A DNA stretch of 5,385 bases from Prevotellaceae bacterium (GTDB lineage: Bacteria > Bacteroidota > Bacteroidia > Bacteroidales > UBA932): contig JAIRLT010000206.1 of NCBI GenBank assembly GCA_031259225.1, positions 1 through 5,385 on the forward strand, read 5' to 3'. A model generated the notes under the pieces. The model was given only the letters and a program-made list of their open reading frames with translations, was not told where the DNA came from and did no database searches. Shown here in pieces: positions 1-5,150 of the stretch (within the stretch, counting starts at the first letter, position 1; every line of letters begins with the position of its first letter). The translations under genes and the position numbers were made by a program.

Positions 1-572
1 GCCGGCGTATGAACAGCCTGTCGCGTTACATAACAAACGCCGTTCAGTTGCGCCAGCATTTCGGTAATACGCAACGGATATCCGTTTAATTCCACCACGC
101 GACCATAAGGCGTAGTCGCCGTTACCTGACCGATTAAAGTAGTCGGCGCCATTTGCCCGCCGGTCATCCCGTAAATAGCATTGTTGATAAATATCACTAC
201 AATATTTTCACCGCGATTGCAGGCGTGCATAATCTCTGCCGTTCCAATAGAAGCCAGGTCGCCGTCGCCCTGGTAGGTAAACACATATTTGCCGGGATAG
301 AGGCGTTTGACAGCTGTGGCTGCCGCCGGCGCCCGACCGTGGGCAGCCTGTTGCCAGTCAATATGCAGGTAATTGTAGGCAAACACGGCGCAGCCTACCG
401 GCGAAATGCCTATCGTCTTATCCTGAATGCCCATATCCGCTATCACTTCGGCAATAATCTTGTGCACTACGCCGTGGGAACATCCCGGACAATAGTGCAT
501 CTCCGTATCGGTGAGTACCGGCGTTTTGCCGTATACCTTATTTTCCGGTTGTATAATTTCGTTTATGTCCAT
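1..572 (-). CDS. korB: 2-oxoacid:ferredoxin oxidoreductase, beta (TPP-binding) subunit, 3' end cut off by window edge
   Basis: Partial gene: 190 codons are visible on the minus strand, starting with ATG at 572-570 and running off the left edge. In this family the beta subunit binds thiamine pyrophosphate and decarboxylates a 2-oxoacid (2-oxoglutarate, branched-chain or pyruvate), passing electrons to ferredoxin and forming an acyl-CoA in the cytoplasm. Visible marks are YCPGCSHG at residues 27-34, with the conserved Cys28 and Cys31, ISPVGCAVF around 56-64, and the TPP/Mg motif GDGDLASIG at 102-110 followed by INNAIYGMTGGQM at 129-141. The start lies 23 bp after the alpha-subunit stop with no clear ribosome-binding site, so the two genes are probably cotranscribed. 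The substrate cannot be decided from this sequence: korB is the symbol for the 2-oxoglutarate form, and a branched-chain (Vor) role fits equally well. A gamma subunit would be expected beyond the left edge. Confidence 0.93.
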   Translation of the reverse strand, partial: MDINEIIQPENKVYGKTPVLTDTEMHYCPGCSHGVVHKIIAEVIADMGIQDKTIGISPVGCAVFAYNYLHIDWQQAAHGRAPAAATAVKRLYPGKYVFTYQGDGDLASIGTAEIMHACNRGENIVVIFINNAIYGMTGGQMAPTTLIGQVTATTPYGRVVELNGYPLRITEMLAQLNGVCYVTRQAVHTP

Positions 573-595
573 ACGTATGTCGTCTAATTGGTCTG

Positions 596-1693
596 TTATT
601 CGTTTGCATTTTGCAGGTACGTCCTTTTCAACGCCGCCAATACTTCATCGGGCGCAGGTACGATGCCGCCCAGTCTGCCGAAATGCGCTACCGGCGTTTT
701 GTCGCCCACCGCCAGCCGCACATCTTCCACCATTTGCCCGGCGCTCAATTCGACGGAAAGAATTCCTTTCAACTGCGGCGTCATAGCAGTTATTTGTTGC
801 GACGGGAAAGGGAACAGGGTAATGGGGCGCAGCAATCCTAAACGGATGCCCTGCGCACGCGCATTATCCACCGTTTCCTCGCAAATGCGGGACATCGCGC
901 CGTAGGCAATCAATAAGTACTCGGCGTCGTCGCATTTGATTTTTTCCAAACGCACTTCCTGCTCGCGTATGAGGTTAAATTTCTTTTGCAGTTTTTCATT
1001 GAATTTCTCGGCTACCGCCGCATCCATCGCCAGCGATGTGATAATATTTTCCCGGCGACCGGAAGGTTTGCCGGTAGTAGCCCAACTGCCCGAGAGGGCA
1101 ATAATTTCCTCATCCGTCCATCGCGGCTTTGGGGGGCTTAGCGTTACTTTTTCCATCATTTGCCCGACGATGCCATCGGCTAAAATCATCACCGGATTGC
1201 GGTATTTGAATGCCAAATCAAAGCCCATATCAACAAAATCGTTCATCTCTTGCACCGATGCGGGCGCCAACACAATAAAATGATAGTCGCCGTGTCCGCC
1301 GCCCTTCACTGCCTGGAAGTAGTCGCTCTGCGCCGGCTGGATAGTGCCCAAGCCGGGACCGCCGCGCACGACATTTACAATTAAACAGGGCAACTCTGCG
1401 CCGGCTAAATAAGAAAAACCTTCGCACATCAAGCTCACGCCCGGACTGCTCGACGAAGTCATTACTTTTTTCCCGCAGGCTGCGCCGCCATACAGCATAT
1501 TGATAGAAGCGACCTCACTCTCGGCTTGCAACACGACCATGCCGGTGGTTTCCCATGGTTTTTCTTCCATCAGTTTTTCCATCACTTCGGATTGCGGGGT
1601 AATCGGATAGCCGAAGTAACCGTCGCAGCCGCAACGGATAGCGGCTAAAGCAATCACGTCATTTCCTTTACAAAGTATCGTATTATTATTCAT
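596..1693 (-). CDS. vorB: 2-oxoacid:ferredoxin oxidoreductase, alpha subunit (VorB/KorA type)
   Basis: Complete 365-residue alpha subunit, a normal length for the VorB/KorA group. It forms the catalytic core with the beta subunit: its N-terminal pyrimidine-binding domain (about 8-185) helps hold thiamine pyrophosphate and its C-terminal part (about 255-360) resembles the transketolase C-terminal domain. Visible motifs are GYFGYPITPQSE at 25-36, QAESEVASI at 56-64 (with the glutamate expected to activate the cofactor), VVRGGPGLGTIQPAQSDYFQ at 108-127 and VELSAGQMVEDVRLAV at 314-329, then GRLGG at 339-343. It sits between the ferredoxin gene (60 bp upstream) and the beta gene (23 bp downstream), as in other Bacteroidetes clusters. 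The symbol vorB follows common naming for this subtype. True specificity (branched-chain 2-oxoacids or 2-oxoglutarate) is an inference only. The start ATG follows TTTAAAGAGAACGGGCA, with a weak GAGAA as the only purine run. Confidence 0.94.
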   Translation of the reverse strand: MNNNTILCKGNDVIALAAIRCGCDGYFGYPITPQSEVMEKLMEEKPWETTGMVVLQAESEVASINMLYGGAACGKKVMTSSSSPGVSLMCEGFSYLAGAELPCLIVNVVRGGPGLGTIQPAQSDYFQAVKGGGHGDYHFIVLAPASVQEMNDFVDMGFDLAFKYRNPVMILADGIVGQMMEKVTLSPPKPRWTDEEIIALSGSWATTGKPSGRRENIITSLAMDAAVAEKFNEKLQKKFNLIREQEVRLEKIKCDDAEYLLIAYGAMSRICEETVDNARAQGIRLGLLRPITLFPFPSQQITAMTPQLKGILSVELSAGQMVEDVRLAVGDKTPVAHFGRLGGIVPAPDEVLAALKRTYLQNANE

Positions 1694-1703
1694 TGCCCGT
1701 TCT

Positions 1704-1759
1704 CTTTAAATCTTTAAATTTTGAAATCCTTAAATCTTTAAATTTTGAAATCTTTAAAT
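1704..1759. repeat. AT-rich octamer tandem array in the fdx-alpha spacer
   Basis: Seven consecutive 8-bp units on the plus strand: CTTTAAAT, CTTTAAAT, TTTGAAAT, CCTTAAAT, CTTTAAAT, TTTGAAAT, CTTTAAAT. They can also be read as a 24-bp unit (1704-1727 and 1728-1751) with one difference, plus a partial third copy. The array fills nearly all of the spacer and overlaps the last codons and stop of the ferredoxin gene. It lies inside a presumed transcript. No function is evident. Replication slippage is the likely origin of the copies. Confidence 0.85.
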
Positions 1760-1975
1760 TTTCACCCGGTAAACGGTAATACAGGCATCGGGACAAACCG
1801 TAGCGCAGTTGGTACAGCCGGTGCAAGCGTCGGGGTTTGCCATGTAGAGATAGTTGTATCCTTTGGTATTTACGTTTTTGTTGAGCGCTATGACGCCCGC
1901 AGGACATTGCGCCACACATATGCCGCATCCTTTACACTGCTCGGTATTTACCGCTATCGCTCCTTTAAGTGCCAT
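1754..1975 (-). CDS. two-[4Fe-4S] ferredoxin, delta subunit of the 2-oxoacid:ferredoxin oxidoreductase
   Basis: Small 73-residue iron-sulfur protein and first gene of the minus-strand operon. Two classical cluster motifs are complete: Cys14, 17, 20 and 24 (CKGCGICVAQCP) and Cys51, 54, 57 and 61 (CTGCTNCATVCP), with an extra Cys65. A linker of about 26 residues (ALNKNVNTKGYNYLYMANPD) joins them, and the whole protein resembles the delta subunit (KorD/VorD type) of multi-subunit 2-oxoacid:ferredoxin oxidoreductases. It would carry electrons from the TPP centre to an external ferredoxin. The ATG at 1975-1973 is followed within six codons by the conserved stretch before the first motif, and a well-formed promoter lies just upstream. 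The last two codons and stop (AAA ATT TAA) form the first unit of an octamer repeat, so the exact C-terminus may have been shaped by that repeat. Confidence 0.92.
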   Translation of the reverse strand: MALKGAIAVNTEQCKGCGICVAQCPAGVIALNKNVNTKGYNYLYMANPDACTGCTNCATVCPDACITVYRVKI

Positions 1976-2001
1976 GATAAAAGATTTAATAACAATTTTT
2001 G

Positions 2002-2032
2002 CAAAAATAACATTTTTTTTTAATAAATCAAA
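2002..2032 (-). promoter_or_regulatory. Bacteroidetes-type promoter for the oxidoreductase operon
   Basis: On the minus strand, TTTG (2032-2029) is followed after exactly 19 bp by TATTTTTG (2009-2002). This matches the -33 TTTG and -7 TAnnTTTG elements known for Bacteroides primary-sigma promoters. Transcription would begin near 1996-1998, giving a short leader of about 20 nt before the ferredoxin ATG at 1975. The surrounding sequence is very AT-rich, so chance matches are easier than usual, but the position and spacing are what would be expected. Confidence 0.65.
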
Positions 2033-2121
2033 ATTAAAATAATGATTTTTTTATTTTTTTTATTAATAATACGTAGAATAAATAGTAAATGATAAGATAA
2101 AAGAAAGTATGAAGTATGACA

Positions 2122-2161
2122 GCAACCCAGCGGTAGCCCTTCGAGTTCGGAGGGCTGTTGC
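2122..2161. other. isolated GC-rich stem-loop in the divergent region
   Basis: GCAAC (2122-2126) pairs with GTTGC (2157-2161), and AGCCCT (2135-2140) pairs with AGGGCT (2151-2156). The 3' strands of the two stems are contiguous, with an 8-nt bulge on the 5' side (2127-2134) and a 10-nt loop (2141-2150). It is followed by GATTGAAAC (2162-2170). There is no T run directly after the stem on either strand, so it is a poor match to a Rho-independent terminator. It could be a small RNA, a relic of a repeat, or a protein-binding site. The sequence does not decide. Confidence 0.4.
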
Positions 2162-2273
2162 GATTGAAACAGTTCCCAAAAAACTTTTCGTATTTCTTCT
2201 ACAAAATAGTATTATTATCCTTTACTTATTCTTCTTAAATTTTTATCTTTATTCCACATTCAACTAAAAGTTG

Positions 2274-2281
2274 TATATTTG
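2274..2281 (+). promoter_or_regulatory. probable -7 element of the tatA promoter
   Basis: TATATTTG fits the Bacteroidetes -7 consensus TAnnTTTG exactly and ends 18 bp before the proposed tatA ATG at 2300, giving a leader of roughly 12 nt. No good -33 TTTG is present 19-20 bp upstream, where the sequence reads TTTATTCC, so the match rests on the -7 element and its position. It argues against a TTG start at 2279, which lies inside the element. Confidence 0.5.
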
Positions 2282-2299
2282 TGCAAAAATTATAAAATT

Positions 2300-2485
2300 A
2301 TGAATATGCTTACTTTTTTAGGCGTTTTTGGACCATGGCAAATTGTACTTATCGTATTGGCAATCGTATTGCTGTTCGGCGGTAAAAAAATTCCCGAACT
2401 GATGAAAGGCTTGGGTAAAGGTATAAAAAGCTTTAAGGATGGCATCAAAGAAGCCGAAAACGACATCAAAAAAGAAATTGATTAG
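2300..2485 (+). CDS. tatA: twin-arginine translocase subunit TatA (TatA/E family)
   Basis: 61-residue membrane protein starting at ATG 2300. A longer reading from TTG 2279 would begin inside the promoter element, and ATG 2306 is also possible. TatA oligomers form the protein-conducting part of the Tat pathway, which exports folded proteins bearing twin-arginine signals. The pattern is complete: a short N-terminus, GPWQIVLIVLAIVLLFGGKK with a single transmembrane helix at about 11-27, the FGGKKIPEL hinge at 26-34, an amphipathic helix (MKGLGKGIKSFKDGIKEAEN) at about 35-54 and a charged KKEID tail. Gln14 stands at the polar position near the start of the membrane helix, as Gln8 does in E. coli TatA. 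It is followed on the same strand by tatC. No tatB is seen, which is usual for minimal systems where one TatA-type protein does both jobs. Confidence 0.93.
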   Translation: MNMLTFLGVFGPWQIVLIVLAIVLLFGGKKIPELMKGLGKGIKSFKDGIKEAENDIKKEID

Positions 2486-2490
2486 GAGGA
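2484..2490 (+). promoter_or_regulatory. strong Shine-Dalgarno sequence just after tatA, separated from tatC by a repeat
   Basis: AGGAGGA overlaps the tatA stop codon and stands 7 nt before an ATG at 2498. That ATG belongs to repeat DNA, while the tatC start is at 2667, 176 bp downstream of the motif. Such a strong site is unusual here, because the other starts in the window have little or no Shine-Dalgarno sequence. It may once have served tatC before the repeat expanded or was inserted. Confidence 0.45.
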
Positions 2491-2496
2491 CAACTT

Positions 2497-2583
2497 AATG
2501 GAGAATGGAGAGTGGATAATGGATAATGGAGAATTAGCTGACGCGTCAGCAGCTCTCCACTATCCACTATCCATTCTCCATTC
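2497..2583. repeat. large imperfect inverted repeat built of heptamers around a palindrome (tatA-tatC spacer)
   Basis: The left arm is five heptamers (AATGGAG, AATGGAG, AGTGGAT, AATGGAT, AATGGAG; 2497-2531). The right arm is their inverted form (CTCTCCA, CTATCCA, CTATCCA, TTCTCCA; 2553-2580). At the centre is the perfect 14-bp palindrome GCTGACGCGTCAGC (2537-2550). Arm bases 2503-2532 pair with 2554-2583 over 30 positions with only two A-C mismatches and one G-T. In RNA this would form a very long hairpin within the tatA-tatC transcript. It does not look like an intrinsic terminator, since no T run follows directly. Confidence 0.88.
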
Positions 2584-2653
2584 GCGAAGCGCCAGCAGCT
2601 CTCCACTCTCCATTCTCCACTCTCCATTCGCGAAGCGCCAGCAACTTTCCACT
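2576..2653. repeat. 46-bp direct repeat just upstream of tatC
   Basis: A 32-bp block at 2576-2607 recurs at 2622-2653, exactly 46 bp later, with two differences. Each block contains CTCCATTCGCGAAGCGCCAG, ending in CCAGC like the right half of the GGCGCGCC palindromes seen elsewhere. Between the GC-rich cores (2581-2596 and 2627-2642) lie the heptamers CTCTCCA, CTCTCCA, TTCTCCA and CTCTCCA (2599-2626). The copies continue the right arm of the neighbouring inverted repeat and end 14 bp before the tatC ATG. Confidence 0.85.
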
Positions 2654-2666
2654 TTTTAAAGACGGT

Positions 2667-3440
2667 ATGAAAAATAAAGAACTTACTTTCTGGGGACATC
2701 TCGAAGTATTCCGGCAAATGTTGTTCCGCATGATTATAGCGCTGGTGGCGCTCATGGTCGTTGTTTTCCTGTTCAAATCTTTTGTGTTCGATACGCTCAT
2801 CCTTGCCCCGCGCTCGTCGGATTTCGTCCTCTACCAATGGTTGTGTGCATTAAACAACCAATTTTCATGGGCGAGTTTGTGTCCCGAACCATTCCATATA
2901 GACCTTATCAATATCAACCTGTCGTCGCAATTCATTATCCACCTTTCGACTTCTTTCTGGATTGCGCTCATCCTCGGTTTTCCTTACTTAATCTGGGAAC
3001 TGTGGCGTTTCATTGCGCCCGCGCTCTACCCGAAAGAGCAACGCAGCATTAAACGCGCTTTCATCTTTTCGTCGCTGCTGTTTTATACCGGCGTAGTGGT
3101 GGCTTACCTGATGATTTTCCCTTTTGCCCTCCATTTTTTGGGCGGCTACCAGGTCAGCGCGGAAGTGAAAAACCAGATTTCGCTGCAATCATACATCAGC
3201 ACGCTTACCTCGCTGGTGCTCGCCATGGGCATCGTGTTTGAGTTCCCGGTGTTGATACACATCCTCTCGCGGATAGGCGTGGTGAGCCGTGCGATGCTAC
3301 GCAAATACCGCCGGCATGCCATCGTGGTACTGCTTATCCTTGCCGCCGCTATCACGCCCGCCGATATTTTCTCCATGGTTTTAGCCGCTATCCCGCTTTA
3401 CCTGCTCTACGAAATCAGTATCCTGACGTGTAAAGATTGA
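2667..3440 (+). CDS. tatC: twin-arginine translocase subunit TatC
   Basis: Complete 257-residue integral membrane protein, the usual TatC length. TatC is the receptor for twin-arginine signal peptides in the inner membrane and recruits TatA. The N-terminal cytoplasmic motif HLEVFRQMLFR (11-21) carries the conserved Glu13 and Arg16 of HLExxR. Membrane segments lie at about 19-38, 95-118, 131-152, 178-200 and two closely spaced ones in 216-250. FPYLIWELWRFIAPALYPKE (105-124) is the typical loop after helix 2. GIVFEFPV (188-195) holds the conserved membrane Glu192, and ITPADIFSMVLAAIPLYLLYE (229-249, key residues Pro231, Asp233, Ser236, Pro243, Glu249) is the family's signature ending. It is probably cotranscribed with tatA, but the two are separated by about 180 bp of repeats. 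Its own upstream region (AAAGACGGT) is a weak ribosome site. Confidence 0.96.
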   Translation: MKNKELTFWGHLEVFRQMLFRMIIALVALMVVVFLFKSFVFDTLILAPRSSDFVLYQWLCALNNQFSWASLCPEPFHIDLININLSSQFIIHLSTSFWIALILGFPYLIWELWRFIAPALYPKEQRSIKRAFIFSSLLFYTGVVVAYLMIFPFALHFLGGYQVSAEVKNQISLQSYISTLTSLVLAMGIVFEFPVLIHILSRIGVVSRAMLRKYRRHAIVVLLILAAAITPADIFSMVLAAIPLYLLYEISILTCKD

Positions 3441-3448
3441 ATTGAGAA

Positions 3449-3482
3449 TAATGTGCTAATGTGATTAATGTGCTAATGTGAC
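3449..3482. repeat. two 17-bp tandem copies after tatC
   Basis: TAATGTGCTAATGTGAT (3449-3465) is followed by TAATGTGCTAATGTGAC (3466-3482), 16 of 17 identical. Each copy is itself two octamers, TAATGTGC and TAATGTGA, so this is four octamers with a single T inserted in the middle. The array begins 9 bp after the tatC stop and leads straight into the first GC-rich palindrome of this spacer. Confidence 0.85.
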
Positions 3483-3487
3483 TAATT

Positions 3488-3501
3488 GGCTGGCGCGCCG
3501 G
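3488..3501. repeat. GGCGCGCC-type palindrome, copy after tatC
   Basis: GGCTGGCGCGCCGG contains the 8-bp palindrome GGCGCGCC (3492-3499). It is the same element as at 5151-5165, differing only in the right half. The 18 bases CTAATTGGCTGGCGCGCC (3482-3499) recur exactly at 5145-5162. It marks the boundary between two different tandem arrays. Confidence 0.8.
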
Positions 3502-3506
3502 AAACA

Positions 3507-3543
3507 ATTTACAGATTTACGGGTTTACGGATTTACAGATTTA
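3507..3543. repeat. octamer tandem array (ATTTACRG) between two palindromes
   Basis: Four full octamers, ATTTACAG, ATTTACGG, GTTTACGG and ATTTACAG, plus a partial ATTTA run without gaps. The array fills the space between the palindromes at 3488-3501 and 3544-3558. It is non-coding, and no function can be read from it. Confidence 0.85.
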
Positions 3544-3558
3544 GGCTGACGCGCCGGC
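3544..3558. repeat. variant GC-rich palindrome (GGCTGACGCGCCGGC)
   Basis: An imperfect palindrome that combines features of the other copies: the left half GCTGACGCG matches 2537-2545 and the core CGCGCC matches 3494-3499. The following bases TAATT mirror the AATT that precedes the copies at 3488 and 5151. It separates an octamer array on its left from a heptamer array on its right. Confidence 0.75.
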
Positions 3559-3592
3559 TAATTCTTAATTCCTAATTCCTAATTTTTAATTA
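3558..3592. repeat. heptamer tandem array upstream of the GHL10 gene
   Basis: Five heptamers without gaps: CTAATTC, TTAATTC, CTAATTC, CTAATTT, TTAATTA. The first base is shared with the preceding palindrome. The last unit lies 10 bp before the probable -7 element of the downstream promoter, so the array occupies the place where a -33 element would sit. Confidence 0.8.
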
Positions 3593-3602
3593 AAAAAATG
3601 CT

Positions 3603-3610
3603 TATCTTTG
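3603..3610 (+). promoter_or_regulatory. probable -7 element of the GHL10 gene promoter
   Basis: TATCTTTG matches the TAnnTTTG consensus and lies 21 bp before the ATG at 3632, giving a leader of roughly 15 nt. The -33 region falls within the last heptamers (3579-3587, CTAATTTTT) and only has a T run, not a clear TTTG. The match suggests that the gene has its own promoter and is not simply part of a tat transcript. Confidence 0.5.
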
Positions 3611-3631
3611 TAACCAAAAAATCTTTAACCG

Positions 3632-5134
3632 ATGAGAAAATTACATTTATTCCTGCTTTTATCAGTTTTAACAACGTTCCCTTTTGCACCATTGGATGCC
3701 CAACCGGATAAAAGGGCTTTGCGCGGCGTATGGATTGCCACCGTCGCTAATATAGACTGGCCAACAAAACCCGGATTACCGGTAGAACAACAACAGGCGG
3801 AAATGGTCGCCCTGCTGGACAAGGTGAAAGCCTGCCACATGAATACCGTCGTTTTACAGGTACGCCCTACCGCCGATGCATTTTATACTTCCGCATTAGA
3901 GCCGTCGAGCTACTGGCTGACCGGCGAGCAGGGCGCCGAAGCAGGCTACGACCCGTTGCAGTTCGCCATTGACGAATGCCATCAACGCGGACTGTATATC
4001 CATGTTTGGCTCAATCCTTACAGGGTCAATAATGATACGACTATATATAATAAGTATGCCCCCGGGCATGTCATCCACCAACATCCGGAATGGGTGGTTG
4101 CGTATGGCAGGGGGTTGTATTTCAATCCCGGGCTGGACGAGGTACGGGCATTCACCTGCCGGGTGGTGGAAGACCTCGTGCGCCGCTATGATATAGACGC
4201 CGTACATATGGACGATTATTTTTATCCTTATAAAATCAAGGGGGAGGAATTTCCCGATTTGTCCACATTTGCAGAGCACCCGCGCGGATTTACCGACAGG
4301 GACGACTGGCGGCGGGATAATGTCAATCGCATTATCAAGGAAATTAACGAAACCATTAAATCCGTAAAACCCTGGGTTGAATTCGGCATCTCGCCGTTTG
4401 CTATCTGGCGGAATAAAACGGAAGACCCCCGCGGCTCGGCGACGAAAGGGGGAACGACGAATTATGACGGCTTGTATGCCGACATACTGCTTTGGCAGGC
4501 GCAGGGATGGATAGATTATGTATTGCCGCAGTTGTATTTTTACATCGGTTACCCGATAGCCGATTACGCCATACTGGCGGACTGGTGGTCGGAATACAAC
4601 TACGGGGCTACCGTATATGCCGGGCTGGCGCCGTACCGGATTTCAAAAAAGTCGCCACAAAAAGCATGGCGCAGCGAAAAGGAAATACTCCGGCAAATCC
4701 GCCGGAACAGCAATGACCCGAACTTGAAAGGCGAGATTTATTTCAGCGCAAAATCGTTATTCCGTAACCCCGGCGTGGATTTAGAAAAACGGCTGCCGAA
4801 GAAAGAATACCGTACATGGAGTATTGCGCCGGAAAATAACCGTATTGCCCGCATCGCGCCGGAGAGCCCGTCGGAAGCAGTCCTGCAAACGGTGGACGAA
4901 CAGACTATCCGCTTGCAATGGAAGCGGGGGAAAAACGCCAAACGGTTTGTAGTGTATAAATTCAAGCGGAACCAGCCGGTCAATTTGGATAATCCCGCCG
5001 CCATTGTTGCGGTTACGGGCTTGACGGAGGTAACGCTGCCCTGCAAAAGCCGTGACCTGAAAAAATACCGCTTCGGCATCACCGCCCTCAGCCCTTCCCA
5101 TACGGAAAGCGCAGTGACTATTTTCAATTTCTGA
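3632..5134 (+). CDS. secreted glycoside-hydrolase-like protein, GHL10 (DUF187/YngK-DigH) family, with C-terminal Fn3-like domain
   Basis: 500 residues. A Sec signal peptide (MRK, hydrophobic 4-20, LDA before a likely cut at 23/24) has no lipobox cysteine and no twin arginine, so export to the periplasm by Sec is expected. Residues about 28-385 form a GHL10-type TIM-barrel: RGVWIATVANIDWP (31-44), VLQVRPTADAFY (74-85), HVWLNPYR (124-131), DIDAVHMDDYFYPY (187-200, with Asp194 and Asp195 as candidate catalytic acids), FGISPFAIWRN (251-261) and DYVLPQLYF (295-303). Residues about 405-500 resemble an Fn3-like domain. One member of this family, E. coli DigH, cleaves peptidoglycan glycan strands that lack stem peptides. 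A similar wall role or action on a dietary glycan is possible, and the substrate is not shown. The ROK gene starts 70 bp downstream. The stop codon lies inside a heptamer repeat. Confidence 0.9.
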   Translation: MRKLHLFLLLSVLTTFPFAPLDAQPDKRALRGVWIATVANIDWPTKPGLPVEQQQAEMVALLDKVKACHMNTVVLQVRPTADAFYTSALEPSSYWLTGEQGAEAGYDPLQFAIDECHQRGLYIHVWLNPYRVNNDTTIYNKYAPGHVIHQHPEWVVAYGRGLYFNPGLDEVRAFTCRVVEDLVRRYDIDAVHMDDYFYPYKIKGEEFPDLSTFAEHPRGFTDRDDWRRDNVNRIIKEINETIKSVKPWVEFGISPFAIWRNKTEDPRGSATKGGTTNYDGLYADILLWQAQGWIDYVLPQLYFYIGYPIADYAILADWWSEYNYGATVYAGLAPYRISKKSPQKAWRSEKEILRQIRRNSNDPNLKGEIYFSAKSLFRNPGVDLEKRLPKKEYRTWSIAPENNRIARIAPESPSEAVLQTVDEQTIRLQWKRGKNAKRFVVYKFKRNQPVNLDNPAAIVAVTGLTEVTLPCKSRDLKKYRFGITALSPSHTESAVTIFNF

Positions 5135-5150
5135 TTTCTAATTTCTAATT
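5127..5150. repeat. heptamer array overlapping the GHL10 stop codon
   Basis: ATTTCTG, ATTTCTA, ATTTCTA and a partial ATT. The TGA stop at 5132-5134 lies across the first two units, so the final codons of the gene belong to the repeat. It leads directly into the palindrome at 5151-5165. Confidence 0.75.

Larger units (their letters stand above)
1976..2273. other. divergent intergenic control region
   Basis: About 300 bp without a gene between the leftward oxidoreductase operon and rightward tatA. The left part (1976-2110) is extremely AT-rich with long T runs (for example 2012-2020 and 2045-2060). The right part (2171-2273) is also AT-rich. Between them is one GC-rich island of about 50 bp that folds as a stem-loop (2122-2161). 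A promoter for the leftward operon lies at 2002-2032 and one for tatA at 2274-2281. Unlike the spacers between plus-strand genes, this region has no heptamer or octamer array and no GGCGCGCC-type palindrome. Confidence 0.7.

Noticed and set aside
153..587. 144-codon open frame on the plus strand
   Set aside because: It lies antisense to the beta subunit, whose minus-strand translation has clear TPP-binding motifs. The plus-strand product has no recognisable pattern.
2133..2170. CRISPR array
   Set aside because: Only one repeat-like unit is present, without spacers, further copies or cas genes.
2110..2180. tRNA gene
   Set aside because: The GC-rich island has TTCGAGTTC, which recalls a T-loop, but no cloverleaf with acceptor, D and anticodon stems can be made.
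2279..2299. Upstream TTG start for tatA giving seven more residues
   Set aside because: The TTG lies within the TATATTTG promoter element and the added residues (CKNYKI) are atypical for TatA. ATG 2300 is preferred.
2498..2659. 53-codon frame with a good Shine-Dalgarno sequence between tatA and tatC
   Set aside because: The frame consists wholly of repeat DNA and its peptide is low in information. Not listed as a gene, but kept as a finding because of the strong ribosome site and its stop 7 nt before tatC.
2466..2837. 123-codon minus-strand frame across the tatA-tatC spacer
   Set aside because: It is antisense to the start of tatC and to the repeats. The product is repeat-derived in the spacer and has no family features.
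3488..3558. Rho-independent terminator after tatC
   Set aside because: The GC-rich palindromes lack a following T run and have almost no loop when folded alone. No convincing terminator was found anywhere in the window.
3632..3700. Twin-arginine signal on the GHL10 protein, given the adjacent tat genes
   Set aside because: The N-terminus reads MRKLHLFLLLSVL with no RR motif, so it is an ordinary Sec signal.
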